A DNA stretch of 64,000 nt, taken from Comamonas sp009360615 (lineage in GTDB: Bacteria > Pseudomonadota > Gammaproteobacteria > Burkholderiales > Burkholderiaceae_C). The DNA is taken from assembly GCF_035784015.1 (NCBI RefSeq), contig NZ_JALKOW010000002.1; one strand, 5' to 3'. The notes under the pieces were generated by a model. The model did not search any database. It saw nothing but the letters and a program-made list of their open reading frames with translations, and was not told the DNA's origin. Below, piece by piece: positions 43,289-52,000 of this stretch (positions within the stretch are counted from its first letter, which is position 1; every line of letters begins with the position of its first letter). The position numbers and the translations under genes were made by a program.

Positions 43289-43330
43289 CTGTATAAGCAG
43301 ATTGGGCGAAAATTCACCTGTACAGATTCA
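43289..43330. promoter_or_regulatory. candidate MocR boxes in the divergent promoter
   Basis: Direct repeats CTGTATA (43289-43295) and CTGTACA (43318-43324), each followed by an AGATT-like tail, lie 29 bp apart between nat and the MocR gene. Direct repeats of this kind are typical binding sites of MocR/PdxR regulators. Confidence 0.4.
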
Positions 43331-43341
43331 GTGAGACCTCC

Positions 43342-44871
43342 ATGCAGAACTCGGTGGCTCCAGCCACACCTCCATTGCCGCACTACCTGCGAATTGCCGA
43401 GACCCTGCGCCAGACACTGGCGTCCGGTGCGCTGCGTCCCGGCGATCGCCTGATCTCTGCGCGCAAGCTGGCGCAGCGCGAGCAGGTCAGCCTTCCCACG
43501 GCGCTGGAGGCGCTGCGCTGTCTTGAAGCACAGGGGCTGATAGTTGCCAGGCCTCGTTCAGGCTATTTCGTACCCCAGGCGGGCAGCGGCGGGTTGCGCT
43601 CGCCCCCTCGAATGCATTCACGCGCGTCTTCGCGCCCTTTGGCTGTGACCATGACCAGCCTGGCGCGCTCCCTGTTCAGCAGTGCTGACACCCGCTTGAT
43701 CCCGCTGGGTGCCGCATTGCCCGACCCTGCCTGGCTGCCCGCCGCCACAATGCAGCGTGCATTGCAGACGGCGGGACGTCGCTTGCAAGGGCATGGCCAG
43801 ACCTACAGCATGCCGCCGGGGCGCGCCGAGCTGCGCGCCCAGATTGCGGCACGGGCTGCCCGATGGGGGGGGCGGTTTGGCCAGGATGACGTCATCGTGA
43901 CTGCAGGCGCCACGCAAGCGCTGCGACTTGCACTGAGTGCTGTCTGCAAGACCGGCGACGTGGTGGCTGTCGAGCGCCCGGCTTATTTCGGCACGCTGCT
44001 GTTGTTGGAAAACCTGGGTCTGAAGGCGTTGGAGATCGCCACCGACCCTCGCCATGGTCTGCTGCCGGATGCACTGGCAACAGCCCTGGCCAGGCACAGG
44101 CCCCAGGCGGTGCTGGCTTCTCCCACTGTGCAGAATCCGCTGGGCGCATGCATGCCGGTGGAGCGCAAGCGCGAGCTGGTGGCTATGCTGGAGCAGGCCG
44201 GCATTCCGTTGATCGAGGATGATGTATATGGCGATCTGGCTGGGGACAGCATACGGCCGCCCGCCTGCAAAGCCTTCGACAGCAGTGGCAACGTGCTGTA
44301 TTGCAGCTCGGTTTCCAAGACACTGGCACCCGGCTGGCGAATCGGCTGGATCGCGCCAGGGCGTTATCACGAGCAGGTGTTGAAAGTGCGACTGGCGGGA
44401 GACTGGGCCGGCATGCCACTGATGGAGGCCGCCTTGAGCGAGGTGTTGGGCAGTGGCGACTACGACCGGCACTTGCGGCGTCTGAAACCCCGCATGCATG
44501 CCGCAGTACAGGCCATCACGGCCCGCGTGGAAGCCAGCTTTCCTGCCGGCACCAGAGTCTCCGTGCCCAGCCAAGGATTTCTGCTCTGGGTGGAACTGCC
44601 ATCGCAGATCAATGCCATCGAGGTGTACCGACAGGCATTGGCGCTGGGCATTGGCGTGAGCCCTGGCCAGCTGTTTACACCGCAGGCCGATCTCCCCAAC
44701 TTCCTGCGGTTGAACTGCGCCAACGAGGTGACGCCTCGTCTGCTGGGGGCGGTGGGCATGATTGGAGAGATATGTTGCGGGCTGACGGGAGGATGGGCAG
44801 GCGCGAAGTCGCGGCCAAAGCTGCCTGATGTCTCCCCCGAAGGATTGCAGAGGTCTGGAGCATCCGGGTGA
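43342..44871 (+). CDS. MocR-type regulator (GntR HTH fused to PLP aminotransferase-like domain)
   Basis: 509 residues. N-terminal GntR HTH (HYLRIAETLRQTLASGALRPGDRLISARKLAQREQVS, about 14-50), linker, then a fold-type I aminotransferase domain with VTAGATQALRLAL, IEDDVYGDLAG and the PLP-lysine motif SVSKTLAPGWRIGW near residue 325. The C-terminus runs about 30 residues past the usual end (WAGAKSRPKLPDVSP), possibly because the downstream region has decayed and a new stop is used. Divergent from nat. PLP or amino-acid-responsive regulation inferred from the family. Confidence 0.9.
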   Translation: MQNSVAPATPPLPHYLRIAETLRQTLASGALRPGDRLISARKLAQREQVSLPTALEALRCLEAQGLIVARPRSGYFVPQAGSGGLRSPPRMHSRASSRPLAVTMTSLARSLFSSADTRLIPLGAALPDPAWLPAATMQRALQTAGRRLQGHGQTYSMPPGRAELRAQIAARAARWGGRFGQDDVIVTAGATQALRLALSAVCKTGDVVAVERPAYFGTLLLLENLGLKALEIATDPRHGLLPDALATALARHRPQAVLASPTVQNPLGACMPVERKRELVAMLEQAGIPLIEDDVYGDLAGDSIRPPACKAFDSSGNVLYCSSVSKTLAPGWRIGWIAPGRYHEQVLKVRLAGDWAGMPLMEAALSEVLGSGDYDRHLRRLKPRMHAAVQAITARVEASFPAGTRVSVPSQGFLLWVELPSQINAIEVYRQALALGIGVSPGQLFTPQADLPNFLRLNCANEVTPRLLGAVGMIGEICCGLTGGWAGAKSRPKLPDVSPEGLQRSGASG

Positions 44872-45059
44872 ATGCCCTATCGGCCGCCCAGGGCAGTGGT
44901 GGTCGATCAAGATCACTTGACGTTCGATCGGTCCTTGCGACGGGGGGCGGAGCCGCAAGCTTTCAACGACGGATTTCCAGCGGGATCCAGGCCCGTAGAG
45001 AGAGAACGTGCGACGGAGTCTGGCGATGCGCGAGTCCCGCCCCGATCTGGCATGCACGT

Positions 45060-45200
45060 CAAAGTGCGCAGTGTCCGCTGACCATGCCGGTGCTGGCCAT
45101 GGGTGCCGAGCACGCAACCGGCGATGCACCGCTGGCCACCCTGCACGGACATGCCGGTGATCTGTCCGGCGTGATCGTGCCCGGCAGGACGCGATGACCA
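45060..45200 (+). pseudogene. remnant of an alpha/beta hydrolase C-terminus
   Basis: LTMPVLAMGAEHATGDAPL, then HGHAGDLSGVIVPG, matches the C-terminal pattern of epoxide-hydrolase-type enzymes (LxMPVLALGGEHxxGDA, then a GHW segment). Here the GHW part is lost to a frameshift and stop at about 45195, and the upstream two thirds of the gene are absent or unrecognisable. Weak but specific match. Confidence 0.4.
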
Positions 45201-45245
45201 TGACCCTCGATGCGGACATCGCGTCCTTTGCGGGAACAGGCGCAG

Positions 45246-46140
45246 ATGCCTCTGTCCCGGGTGCCTCGCACGCTGGCGCAGATGAGGCAGGCCACCGACC
45301 TGGCGCTTCGTGCGCTGCATGGTCTGTGGCAAACCGTTGCGCGCACGGGTGATTTCACGCTGCGCGCCCGCGACGGTGCGCCGCTGCGCCTGCGTGTGTA
45401 CTGGCCATCGGCATCCGCCACACCCCAACCCGCGCTGGTCTTCGCCCATGGCGGGGGCTGGCGCCACGGATCCGCAGAGCTGTACGACAACCCTTGCCGT
45501 GCGCTCGCCGTGGCGACGGGGTGGTGGTGGTCTCGGTGGAGTGCAGGCTGGCTCCGGAGCACCGCTTTCCGGTGCCGCGGCACGACGTCTGCGATGCCCT
45601 GTGGTAGAGCTTCGAGCAGTCTGAAAGACTGGGCCTGGACCGCAGGCGCATCGCTGTGGCCGGTGACAGTGAGGGTGGCAATCTTGCCGCCGCTGCTTGT
45701 CTGCTCGCCCGCCATGCCGAGGCCTGGGCGCCGGTCATTGCCCATCACCTGCGGATGTATCCGGCCCTCGATGCGGGAATGGACTTGCCATGTTTTGACC
45801 TGTTCGGTGAGGGCCATTGCCTGAGTCGTTCGGCCATGGCCTATTGCTACGAAGCCTATCTGGCAGACCCTGCCCAGCGATGGCTGAAGCAGGTGTCCCC
45901 TCTGCGCGCTGCAAGCCTTGCCGGTCTGCCTCCGGCCTCGGTGATCAGCTGCGAATATGATGCACTGCGCGACGAGGCCGAGGCCCATGCACGGCGCCTG
46001 CAGAACGACGGAGTACCGGTAAGGGCCCTGCGTCTGCTGGGGAGAGTTCATGCCTGCATCCACATGCCGGGGCGCTCCTGCTGCACGCCAGTTGCTGGAT
46101 GCGGCGAGTACCGAGGTGCGCAGGTCCCTTTTCCGGACAA
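45246..46140 (+). pseudogene. broken alpha/beta hydrolase (HSL/esterase type)
   Basis: Start ATG 45246. Frame 1 gives FTLRARDGAPLRLRVYWPS and the oxyanion motif HGGGW. A missing base in the G-run at 45518-45521 shifts the frame; the next part reads VVVVSVECRLAPEHRFPVP, then a TAG at 45605-45607 interrupts DALW*SFEQSE. Beyond it the nucleophile elbow GDSEGGN, SRSAMAYCYEAYLADPAQR and CEYDALRDEAEAHARRL follow in the same frame. A one-base shift in the G-run at 46069-46072 alters the C-terminus. Three lesions make an active enzyme very unlikely. Confidence 0.8.
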
Positions 46141-46478
46141 CTTGCAGCCTGGTCCTGAAGCATTCCTGTAGCACGACGGTTTGTGCTTCAGGCCGTCGTG
46201 GCCCGCATATCCAGATCCATGCGCCCAGGCGGTCATCCTGTCGCAGATGGGGGCGAGGCATCCCTTCGCCCGGAAGGTACCCCGTGTCCGACGATCTTGC
46301 CCGGATTCCTCACACCTGTGCAGTGGTGCAATCAACGGGCACGCCTGGGGGGCGGATTGATGGCCTTGGATCATCCGCGTTCCGTGGGCTGGGCGTGCAC
46401 GAGAGCAGCTGTGACGGAATGGCCGGTCGCTCCTCGGAGCCCTCCGCAGATTCATGCCAGGTATCCGAGAGGCCGAAT
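46141..46478. other. intergenic region, no gene seen
   Basis: About 340 bp between the esterase pseudogene and the convergent histidine-phosphatase gene. Contains an 8-bp stem (CACGACGG 46172-46179 / CCGTCGTG 46193-46200) without a T-run. No convincing coding frame. Confidence 0.4.
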
Positions 46479-47039
46479 CTAGAGCCTTTTCCGATAGACC
46501 TTCGCGCTCCAGTAGCCGTTGCCACGATCTTCCACGCGAGTCCACCCCGCAGATGTCAGTTGCTGGGCAATCAATCGATTCATGAATCCATGGCCGAGCA
46601 GCAGAACCGGGCCCTGGCCGGCGAGACTTCGAAGTCGCTGAGATGCGGTATCAGCTCTCAGTCTGGCTTGTCGGAAAGACTCGACGCCCTCCGATAGACC
46701 GCACAGCCATGCAAGTCTCAGCGCAAATGCCCACGTGAATGGTGACAAGCGGGGCTGTCTCCACCGCCCGTGAGGCAGCTGCGCCTCGCCGAACATCGCA
46801 TCGACAACCGCAGGTTGAAGGCCGAGTGCGCGCACAGACGTCAGTGCACGAGGCGCATTGCTCGTAATGATCACTTTTGCCCTGGCGGCCAGGGCCCTGC
46901 TGGCCGCAGGAGCAGGATGCTGCGTGATTTCGGATAGCTCGTACTGTTCGATCCAGCACTTCATCTCACGTGCTGAAACCTTTCCAGCGGGCGCCAAGTC
47001 CGGCCGTCCGTGGCGCATCAGGATAATCTCGTTGTCCAT
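46479..47039 (-). CDS. histidine phosphatase family protein
   Basis: 186 residues. RHG motif at 9-11 (LMRHGRP, with the phospho-accepting His), a SNAPRALTSVRAL segment supplying the second Arg, and LLGHGFMNR providing the second catalytic His. Small single-domain member of the phosphoglycerate-mutase-like superfamily; substrate not deducible. A gap of 42 bp separates it from the upstream hydrolase gene on the same strand, so they may be co-transcribed. Confidence 0.82.
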   Translation of the reverse strand: MDNEIILMRHGRPDLAPAGKVSAREMKCWIEQYELSEITQHPAPAASRALAARAKVIITSNAPRALTSVRALGLQPAVVDAMFGEAQLPHGRWRQPRLSPFTWAFALRLAWLCGLSEGVESFRQARLRADTASQRLRSLAGQGPVLLLGHGFMNRLIAQQLTSAGWTRVEDRGNGYWSAKVYRKRL

Positions 47040-47081
47040 GGGGTGGGCGGAGCTTGTGTCTGCGGGATGTCGGCGCTGGAG

Positions 47082-48338
47082 TCAATCACCGGCTCTCAGC
47101 CGCTGCAGGAGCCAGTTTGCGGTGAATTCGAGATGCTCGCGCATGTGCGACTCCGCCGTGTGACCATCCTCCCCATAGACAAGCTGCGTCACATTGAAGC
47201 CCAGTGCCGCAAGAGACGCAGGTTCATCGCCGGAGACGAGATCTTCGCGGGCGCCGTTGACCATGAGAATGGGTTTGCGCAACTGCGCCGCAGAGGGCAT
47301 CTTCAACTGGCTGGAGAGTCGGAACGCTTCGTAGTATCTGCACATCGCCTGGCGCGGTGTCGTCAGCGGATTCATATTGGCAAACACGGTGTAGGGTGCA
47401 ACGATCCATGCCGGTGCTTTCTCGCAATGCTCCGGTCCGAAGCTCGAATCGCTGGGGCCTCCGATATTGACAACCGCTTTGTAGATGTCGTTTCGCAGCC
47501 CGCCAAGTGTTCCCAGATAGCCTCCCATGCTCCAGCCGTACACGGCGACCCGGCCTGTGTCCAAGTCCCCGCGGCTCCTGATGTAGTCGGCAACCGTATC
47601 AAGCATCGCAGACGATTCTGGACGGAATTCCAACGGGTTCTCGCCAGTGTCTGGATTTTCCACCACGAGGGTCGCAAAACCGCGACCCATGAAGTAGTCG
47701 CTGTGCCGGATCATCTCCGTCTTGAGGTTGTCCAGACCACCAAGAATGACCAACACCGGCGGCTTTTCATTGCGGCCGCTTTGCGCCGGCCGTGCCCGGA
47801 AGTAGCCCACGAATTCTTTTTCACCGGTCCTGAGTCTGACGCGTTGCAGCGGCTGTCCCAGAACCGCATAGGCTCGTTCGGTCGCCTGAAGATCCGCAGC
47901 AGGGGTCTGCTTGGGCAGGCGATTCAGCCGCCAATAGAAAGCAGCCTTCCTGTACTCGGCCGATGCGCTCTGTCCCTCGCCTCGATCCTCGGCAATGTGC
48001 GCTTTTTCCAGGTGCAGTTGGGCTGCTTTGCCAAAGATAGCCTGCCAGGCCGGATGCAACGGTCCTGCATTGTCCGGCAAAGCCCCTGCGACCTCATCGA
48101 ATGTGGCCAGATCAATGCCGGCATCCTCGAGCCACCAGCAGAGGTTGAACTTGAACGAAGGATGCATGCGAGCGATTCCGCCTGGGTACTCGGCCTGGCC
48201 TTTCCCGCAGAACTCGGTCATGTTGTTGGCGGTTCTCGTGAGCGGATTTCCTTGCGCGGCGGACGTGAACGGGGTCAGTGCCGCAAGCAGAAGGACTCCC
48301 AAGAGCGTCGGGAATTTCAAGGTGAATGTGTCCGTCAC
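47082..48338 (-). CDS. exported alpha/beta hydrolase, FrsA/dienelactone-hydrolase-like
   Basis: 418 residues from a GTG start with an AAGGAA site; a longer frame upstream lacks one. The signal peptide ends near TSAAQG (residues 26-31). The hydrolase domain contains PPVLVILGGLDN, the elbow YGWSMGGYLG (Ser near residue 267), LMVNGAREDLVSGDE with the probable Asp, and EDGHTAESH with the catalytic His. Mature part begins with a helical cap region of about 150 residues. Likely a periplasmic or outer-membrane-linked esterase. Same strand as the epimerase gene 50 bp upstream. Confidence 0.78.
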   Translation of the reverse strand: MTDTFTLKFPTLLGVLLLAALTPFTSAAQGNPLTRTANNMTEFCGKGQAEYPGGIARMHPSFKFNLCWWLEDAGIDLATFDEVAGALPDNAGPLHPAWQAIFGKAAQLHLEKAHIAEDRGEGQSASAEYRKAAFYWRLNRLPKQTPAADLQATERAYAVLGQPLQRVRLRTGEKEFVGYFRARPAQSGRNEKPPVLVILGGLDNLKTEMIRHSDYFMGRGFATLVVENPDTGENPLEFRPESSAMLDTVADYIRSRGDLDTGRVAVYGWSMGGYLGTLGGLRNDIYKAVVNIGGPSDSSFGPEHCEKAPAWIVAPYTVFANMNPLTTPRQAMCRYYEAFRLSSQLKMPSAAQLRKPILMVNGAREDLVSGDEPASLAALGFNVTQLVYGEDGHTAESHMREHLEFTANWLLQRLRAGD

Positions 48339-48388
48339 GGTATTTCCTTTTTCGGGGTCTTCCCCTGGGTCCAATGCGACGAACGGGC

Positions 48389-49447
48389 TTACCTGGCGTT
48401 ACCGGCTGGCACCGTGGGCAACCAGCCATTGCCGCGATACCATTCGAGCGTATCGACAACGGTCTGTTCGATGGGACGAAAGGTCAGCTGAAGCTGCTGC
48501 TGGCTCTTGGTGTGAATGAAATGGCTGCGTCCCGCTTCCTTGCGCATCAGCCGGACCGTGGCCAGGCTGAGCAGGATGGGCTTGCCGCTGATCCTCGCGT
48601 AAAGCTCCTGGGACGCGGCCAGGACGTATAGAAGCAGGAAGGGCAGGTTGCGTGTCGGCGTCTTGATGCCTGCGATCTTTCCCACCAAGGGCACTAAGTC
48701 CTGCATCGTCATATGACGGCCGGCAGCGAGATAGCGTTCGCCGCGCCGGCCGTGCTCTGCCGCTGAAATCAGCGCCTTCGCGACATCGCGCGCATCGACA
48801 ACCGAAAAGCTTCCTGGCAGCAATCCGGGCAACTTGCCAAGCACCACATCGTTGATGAATTGTCCGGAGGATGTGGGGCCGATATCCGCAGGCCCCCACA
48901 TCCACCCAGGCAGGACGAAGCTGGCATGCATGTCCGGATGGGTCTCCAGAAAGGTCGACACGACTTGGTCGGCCAGGATCTTGCTTCGGTAATAGTCGTC
49001 GTCAGCATCTGCCAGGTCACGCAGACAAGTCTCGTCGATGGGAGCGCCCGGCTCCCCATCCAGCACCGCGATGGATGACGTCTGGACAAAGCGTCGGATG
49101 CCCGCGTCATAGGCCTGCTCGAGCAGCTGCCGCGTACCGTCCACATTGATACGCTGGAGCTCGCTCCGGTGGCTGCCGCCCTTGAAGTTGTCTCGAAAGA
49201 ATGCTGCAGTATGGAAAACCACGTCGCAGCCTTGCAGCGCTCTCGAGAACGCGGGCACATCCGCCATGTCACCTAGAACAAGTTGGACGCCTTGCACGCC
49301 CGCGAACTGCTGCATACCTTTGGTTTCCGAGCGAACGAGTGCCTTGACGAAGACACCGCGTGCGACCAGTTCACGCACCAGATTGTTGCCGAGGAGGCCG
49401 GTCGCACCAGTGACAAAAGCTGATCGAGTGAGAGGGTGTATTTTCAT
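48389..49447 (-). CDS. NAD-dependent epimerase/dehydratase family protein (dihydroflavonol-reductase-like)
   Basis: 352 residues, extended SDR. NAD(P)-binding GATGLLGNN (14-22), catalytic Ser in QTSSIAVLDG and Tyr/Lys in YYRSK. The later part, FSVVDARDVAKALISAAEHGRRGERYLAAG, is typical of dihydroflavonol-4-reductase/HpnA-like members. Divergent from a TetR regulator, with three copies of a palindromic site between them, so expression is probably repressed by it. The downstream hydrolase may be co-regulated. Substrate unknown. Confidence 0.87.
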   Translation of the reverse strand: MKIHPLTRSAFVTGATGLLGNNLVRELVARGVFVKALVRSETKGMQQFAGVQGVQLVLGDMADVPAFSRALQGCDVVFHTAAFFRDNFKGGSHRSELQRINVDGTRQLLEQAYDAGIRRFVQTSSIAVLDGEPGAPIDETCLRDLADADDDYYRSKILADQVVSTFLETHPDMHASFVLPGWMWGPADIGPTSSGQFINDVVLGKLPGLLPGSFSVVDARDVAKALISAAEHGRRGERYLAAGRHMTMQDLVPLVGKIAGIKTPTRNLPFLLLYVLAASQELYARISGKPILLSLATVRLMRKEAGRSHFIHTKSQQQLQLTFRPIEQTVVDTLEWYRGNGWLPTVPAGNAR

Positions 49448-49463
49448 GTCGATTGAATTTCGG

Positions 49464-49582
49464 ATTTCATTTGAAATTTAAATATACAAGCTGTGATTCT
49501 GAATTTCAAGTGAAATCTAGAGCGTGTTGCGGAGGCCTGGATGCACTCAGACGACGATGGATATCTGAATTTCATGTGCTAT
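49464..49582. promoter_or_regulatory. tandem operator sites between the TetR and epimerase genes
   Basis: The palindrome ATTTCA-NN-TGAAAT occurs perfectly at 49464-49477 (central TT) and 49503-49516 (central AG), and with one degenerate half at 49569-49582 (ATTTCA-TG-TGCTAT). One copy lies by the epimerase start, one in the middle and the degenerate one beside the TetR start. This is a natural arrangement for a TetR repressor controlling both genes. Confidence 0.75.
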
Positions 49583-49592
49583 CTTTAGTGGC

Positions 49593-50210
49593 ATGAGCAC
49601 TACGACCGCACGAAGGCGTCTGACCCGGGAGGAGAGTCGGGCACAGACTCGCGAGCATCTGATCGACGCTGCGAAGCAATTGTTCGTGTCAAACGGATAT
49701 GGGGGCGCATCGATCCGCGATATCGCGAACACGGCGGGCTACTCTCAAGGCGCTTTTTATTCCAACTTCCTGAGCAAAGAGGATGTCCTGCTGGAGCTGT
49801 TGCGACGGCACATGGATGAAGAGGTGAAGGAGCTGTCTGCGCTCATGGGCGACAGCACCCAACGGCCCGAGCAATTGCTGGCCGAGCTGGAGAACTGGGC
49901 TTCGATGCTGAATCAGGATGTCGACTGGTGCATGCTTTCCCTGGAGCTGCAGTTGCATGCCAAGCGCAGTTCCTCGTTCGCCGCAGAGTATCAGAAGATA
50001 TGGGACAAACACCGATCCGGGCTTGGCGGAGTGATCTCCCTGCTTTTCACCAAGCTCGGGCGCTCTGCGCCTGCGGCACCGGACGAACTGGCCGCAGCTT
50101 TCATGGCGCTTTCACACGGTCTTGCACTCCAGCAGACCATGGATCGCCAGAATCTTTCAGGGCGTCTGATCATGGTGTTTCTGCGGGGTCTGATCGCCAG
50201 TGCGGCCTAG
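49593..50210 (+). CDS. TetR-family transcriptional regulator
   Basis: 205 residues. Classic N-terminal TetR HTH (TREHLIDAAKQLFVSNGYGGASIRDIANTAGYSQGAFYSNFLSKEDVL, about 18-65) and a divergent C-terminal ligand domain (LSLELQLHAKRSSSFAAEYQKIW). It should repress the divergent epimerase gene through the ATTTCA/TGAAAT sites. Its inducer is unknown. Confidence 0.93.
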   Translation: MSTTTARRRLTREESRAQTREHLIDAAKQLFVSNGYGGASIRDIANTAGYSQGAFYSNFLSKEDVLLELLRRHMDEEVKELSALMGDSTQRPEQLLAELENWASMLNQDVDWCMLSLELQLHAKRSSSFAAEYQKIWDKHRSGLGGVISLLFTKLGRSAPAAPDELAAAFMALSHGLALQQTMDRQNLSGRLIMVFLRGLIASAA

Positions 50211-50648
50211 CGTTCACCGTGCCTGTGGCGGTTGTTCACATGGCGTGAACGGGCCCTGCAGCCGGACGCAGCGTTTGGGCGGAACGGTGGCTTGCTTTCT
50301 CCTGGTCATGCAGGATCTGCGCGGATCACCGATCGATGGGGTCCAGGCGAGCGATCGCGCCCTGATCCCGGATTGCTCACGGGTCCTCGAGAGCACAGGG
50401 TGATCGGGCCAGGAGCAGTCATCGGTCATCAGCCCTGGCCCCTCCCACCAGCTCGATGGGGCGGAGATACGATTTCATCCGCGCCAGAGGGCAGGGGATG
50501 TACAAGCCCCCGCATTGAGTCAACCGTACGTGGGCAACACGTGGCAGGCTCGGGGCATCGAACAGCGTTCAATGCCCGCAAACATCTGCAGACCCTGGGT
50601 CTGATGCGCCTGACTGGGTGACGTTCAGCCAAGCACATTCGCTGTGCG
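50211..50648. other. intergenic region, no gene seen
   Basis: 438 bp between the TetR gene and the convergent LysE-type gene. Several short frames are open but none has a recognisable product, start site or consistent codon bias. Confidence 0.4.
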
Positions 50649-51281
50649 TCAGGCCAGATTCTGCCGAGTCCTCAGGAGTCCGAAGCCCAAGGCCATGAAG
50701 GTGCCGCCGATGATTCGGTTGAACAGCTTTGCATGCGATACCAGGTGACTCCTGATCAGTGAGATGAAGAGCACATAGCAGGCATGCGAGATCAGCGCAC
50801 AGACGGCAAAGGTCGTGGTCAGCAGCAGGTACTGAGAGAAAAGGGGCGTGTTCGGCACAATGAATTGTGGAAACAGAGCGGAGAAGAACAGGATCGACTT
50901 GGGATTGGTCAGCGAAATCCCCAACCCCTGTGCCAGCAATTGCCAGTTCCCGCGCCGATGCTTGTGCGCGAGGACGGCCGAACTGCCGAATACGTCGTCA
51001 TTGCTGCGCCAGCGCTTGATTCCGAGCCAGATCAGATACACCGCACCCGCGACCTTCATCAGCAGGAACGCATGGGAAGACATGCTGAGAATGGTCCCCA
51101 TGCCGATCATCGCCAGGCCCGAGACCACGAAAATTCCCACGGAACTGCCCAGCGAGCTCCATGCAGTGCGCTGCACGCCCACTTCCATGGAGTTCGAGAT
51201 GGCCAACAGCACGGCCGGGCCGGGAGTGAAGCTAATCAAGAGTGAAATACCGCAGAAAAGAAGCCATTGAGTCATTGTCAT
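50649..51281 (-). CDS. LysE/RhtB-family amino-acid exporter
   Basis: 210 residues with five or six transmembrane helices. The signature FTPGPAVLLAISNSMEVGVQRTAWSSLGSSVG (about 17-48) and the later LLAQGLGISLTNPKSILFFSALFPQFI are both diagnostic of the LysE/RhtB superfamily, which exports amino acids or homoserine lactones from the cytoplasm. The ATG at 51281 was chosen because the family begins a few residues before the first helix; the open frame upstream is not conserved-looking. Stands alone. Confidence 0.92.
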   Translation of the reverse strand: MTMTQWLLFCGISLLISFTPGPAVLLAISNSMEVGVQRTAWSSLGSSVGIFVVSGLAMIGMGTILSMSSHAFLLMKVAGAVYLIWLGIKRWRSNDDVFGSSAVLAHKHRRGNWQLLAQGLGISLTNPKSILFFSALFPQFIVPNTPLFSQYLLLTTTFAVCALISHACYVLFISLIRSHLVSHAKLFNRIIGGTFMALGFGLLRTRQNLA

Positions 51282-52000
51282 GGTCGGATTGTCCGGTTCT
51301 CTACAAAAGGAAACGATTATCGACGCCCAGCACCGCGACGGCTGCCTCGATGAGCGGCAGCGAATGCAGTCCGGCGTAACTTCCGGTGTCTCTCCCGAAT
51401 GGCCGATGGGAACCGCCCGGCTGGCCCAGACGGGCTTGAGCCTTGGAGAATGCGGTTGCTTCGGCTCGGGGCGGGACGGTTCCGCCGCTGACGCATGGCA
51501 TCGCGGTGAGTGGTGGCGCATCTCGCGGCACTTGAACACCCCCGCGAGCAGCATCGCTGCGGATCGTGCAGCGCAGCCCACGATAGCGCTTCTCAGCAGC
51601 CGGCCGATCCCGCTCTCGGGCGGCGGGCGGCGGGCGGGCATTTTGGTGCGTTTTCTGCGTTTGACAAACGCAGGGCGATGGCTGCAGAGAACTGCCCTTG
51701 CCGCGTGCGCATGGGGTCATGTTCATGAGGCCGGATGAATGCATGCCTCCATCGGGCTGACTGGCGGAGTGCACGGCCGCTTGTTGAGGATGTCGTGCTT
51801 TGCGGGCTTGCCCTCAGGTGCGGCCTTCGGTCCGAGAGGCCCGTAGCGGCCGACAGGGATGGAGCGTCATGCCTCCCTGGCGGCGATGGCTCAAGCCCAT
51901 CTTTGCGGATATGGCGCCCAAACGGTAGCTGCGTCACCGCTTCAAGCCCGGATGCTGCGGAGGATGGCTGGCGGAGTGAAACGACCACTCCCGCCGGGCC
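51282..52000. other. 720-bp region without a recognised gene
   Basis: Flanked by the LysE gene and the 3' end of the sulfur operon. No frame in either direction resembles a known protein. A perfect 19-bp palindrome (CTGCGTTTG-A-CAAACGCAG, 51655-51673) sits in the middle without a T-run on its 3' side in either direction. A G/C-simple run (about 51617-51640) precedes it. May be the relic of lost genes. Confidence 0.45.

Noticed and set aside
44868..45197. Intact small plus-strand gene after the MocR gene
   Set aside because: No ribosome-binding site; the only recognisable part is a truncated hydrolase C-terminus, so it was treated as a relic.
50211..50648. Short open frames in the gap after the TetR gene
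   Set aside because: None has a plausible start site, codon bias or family resemblance.
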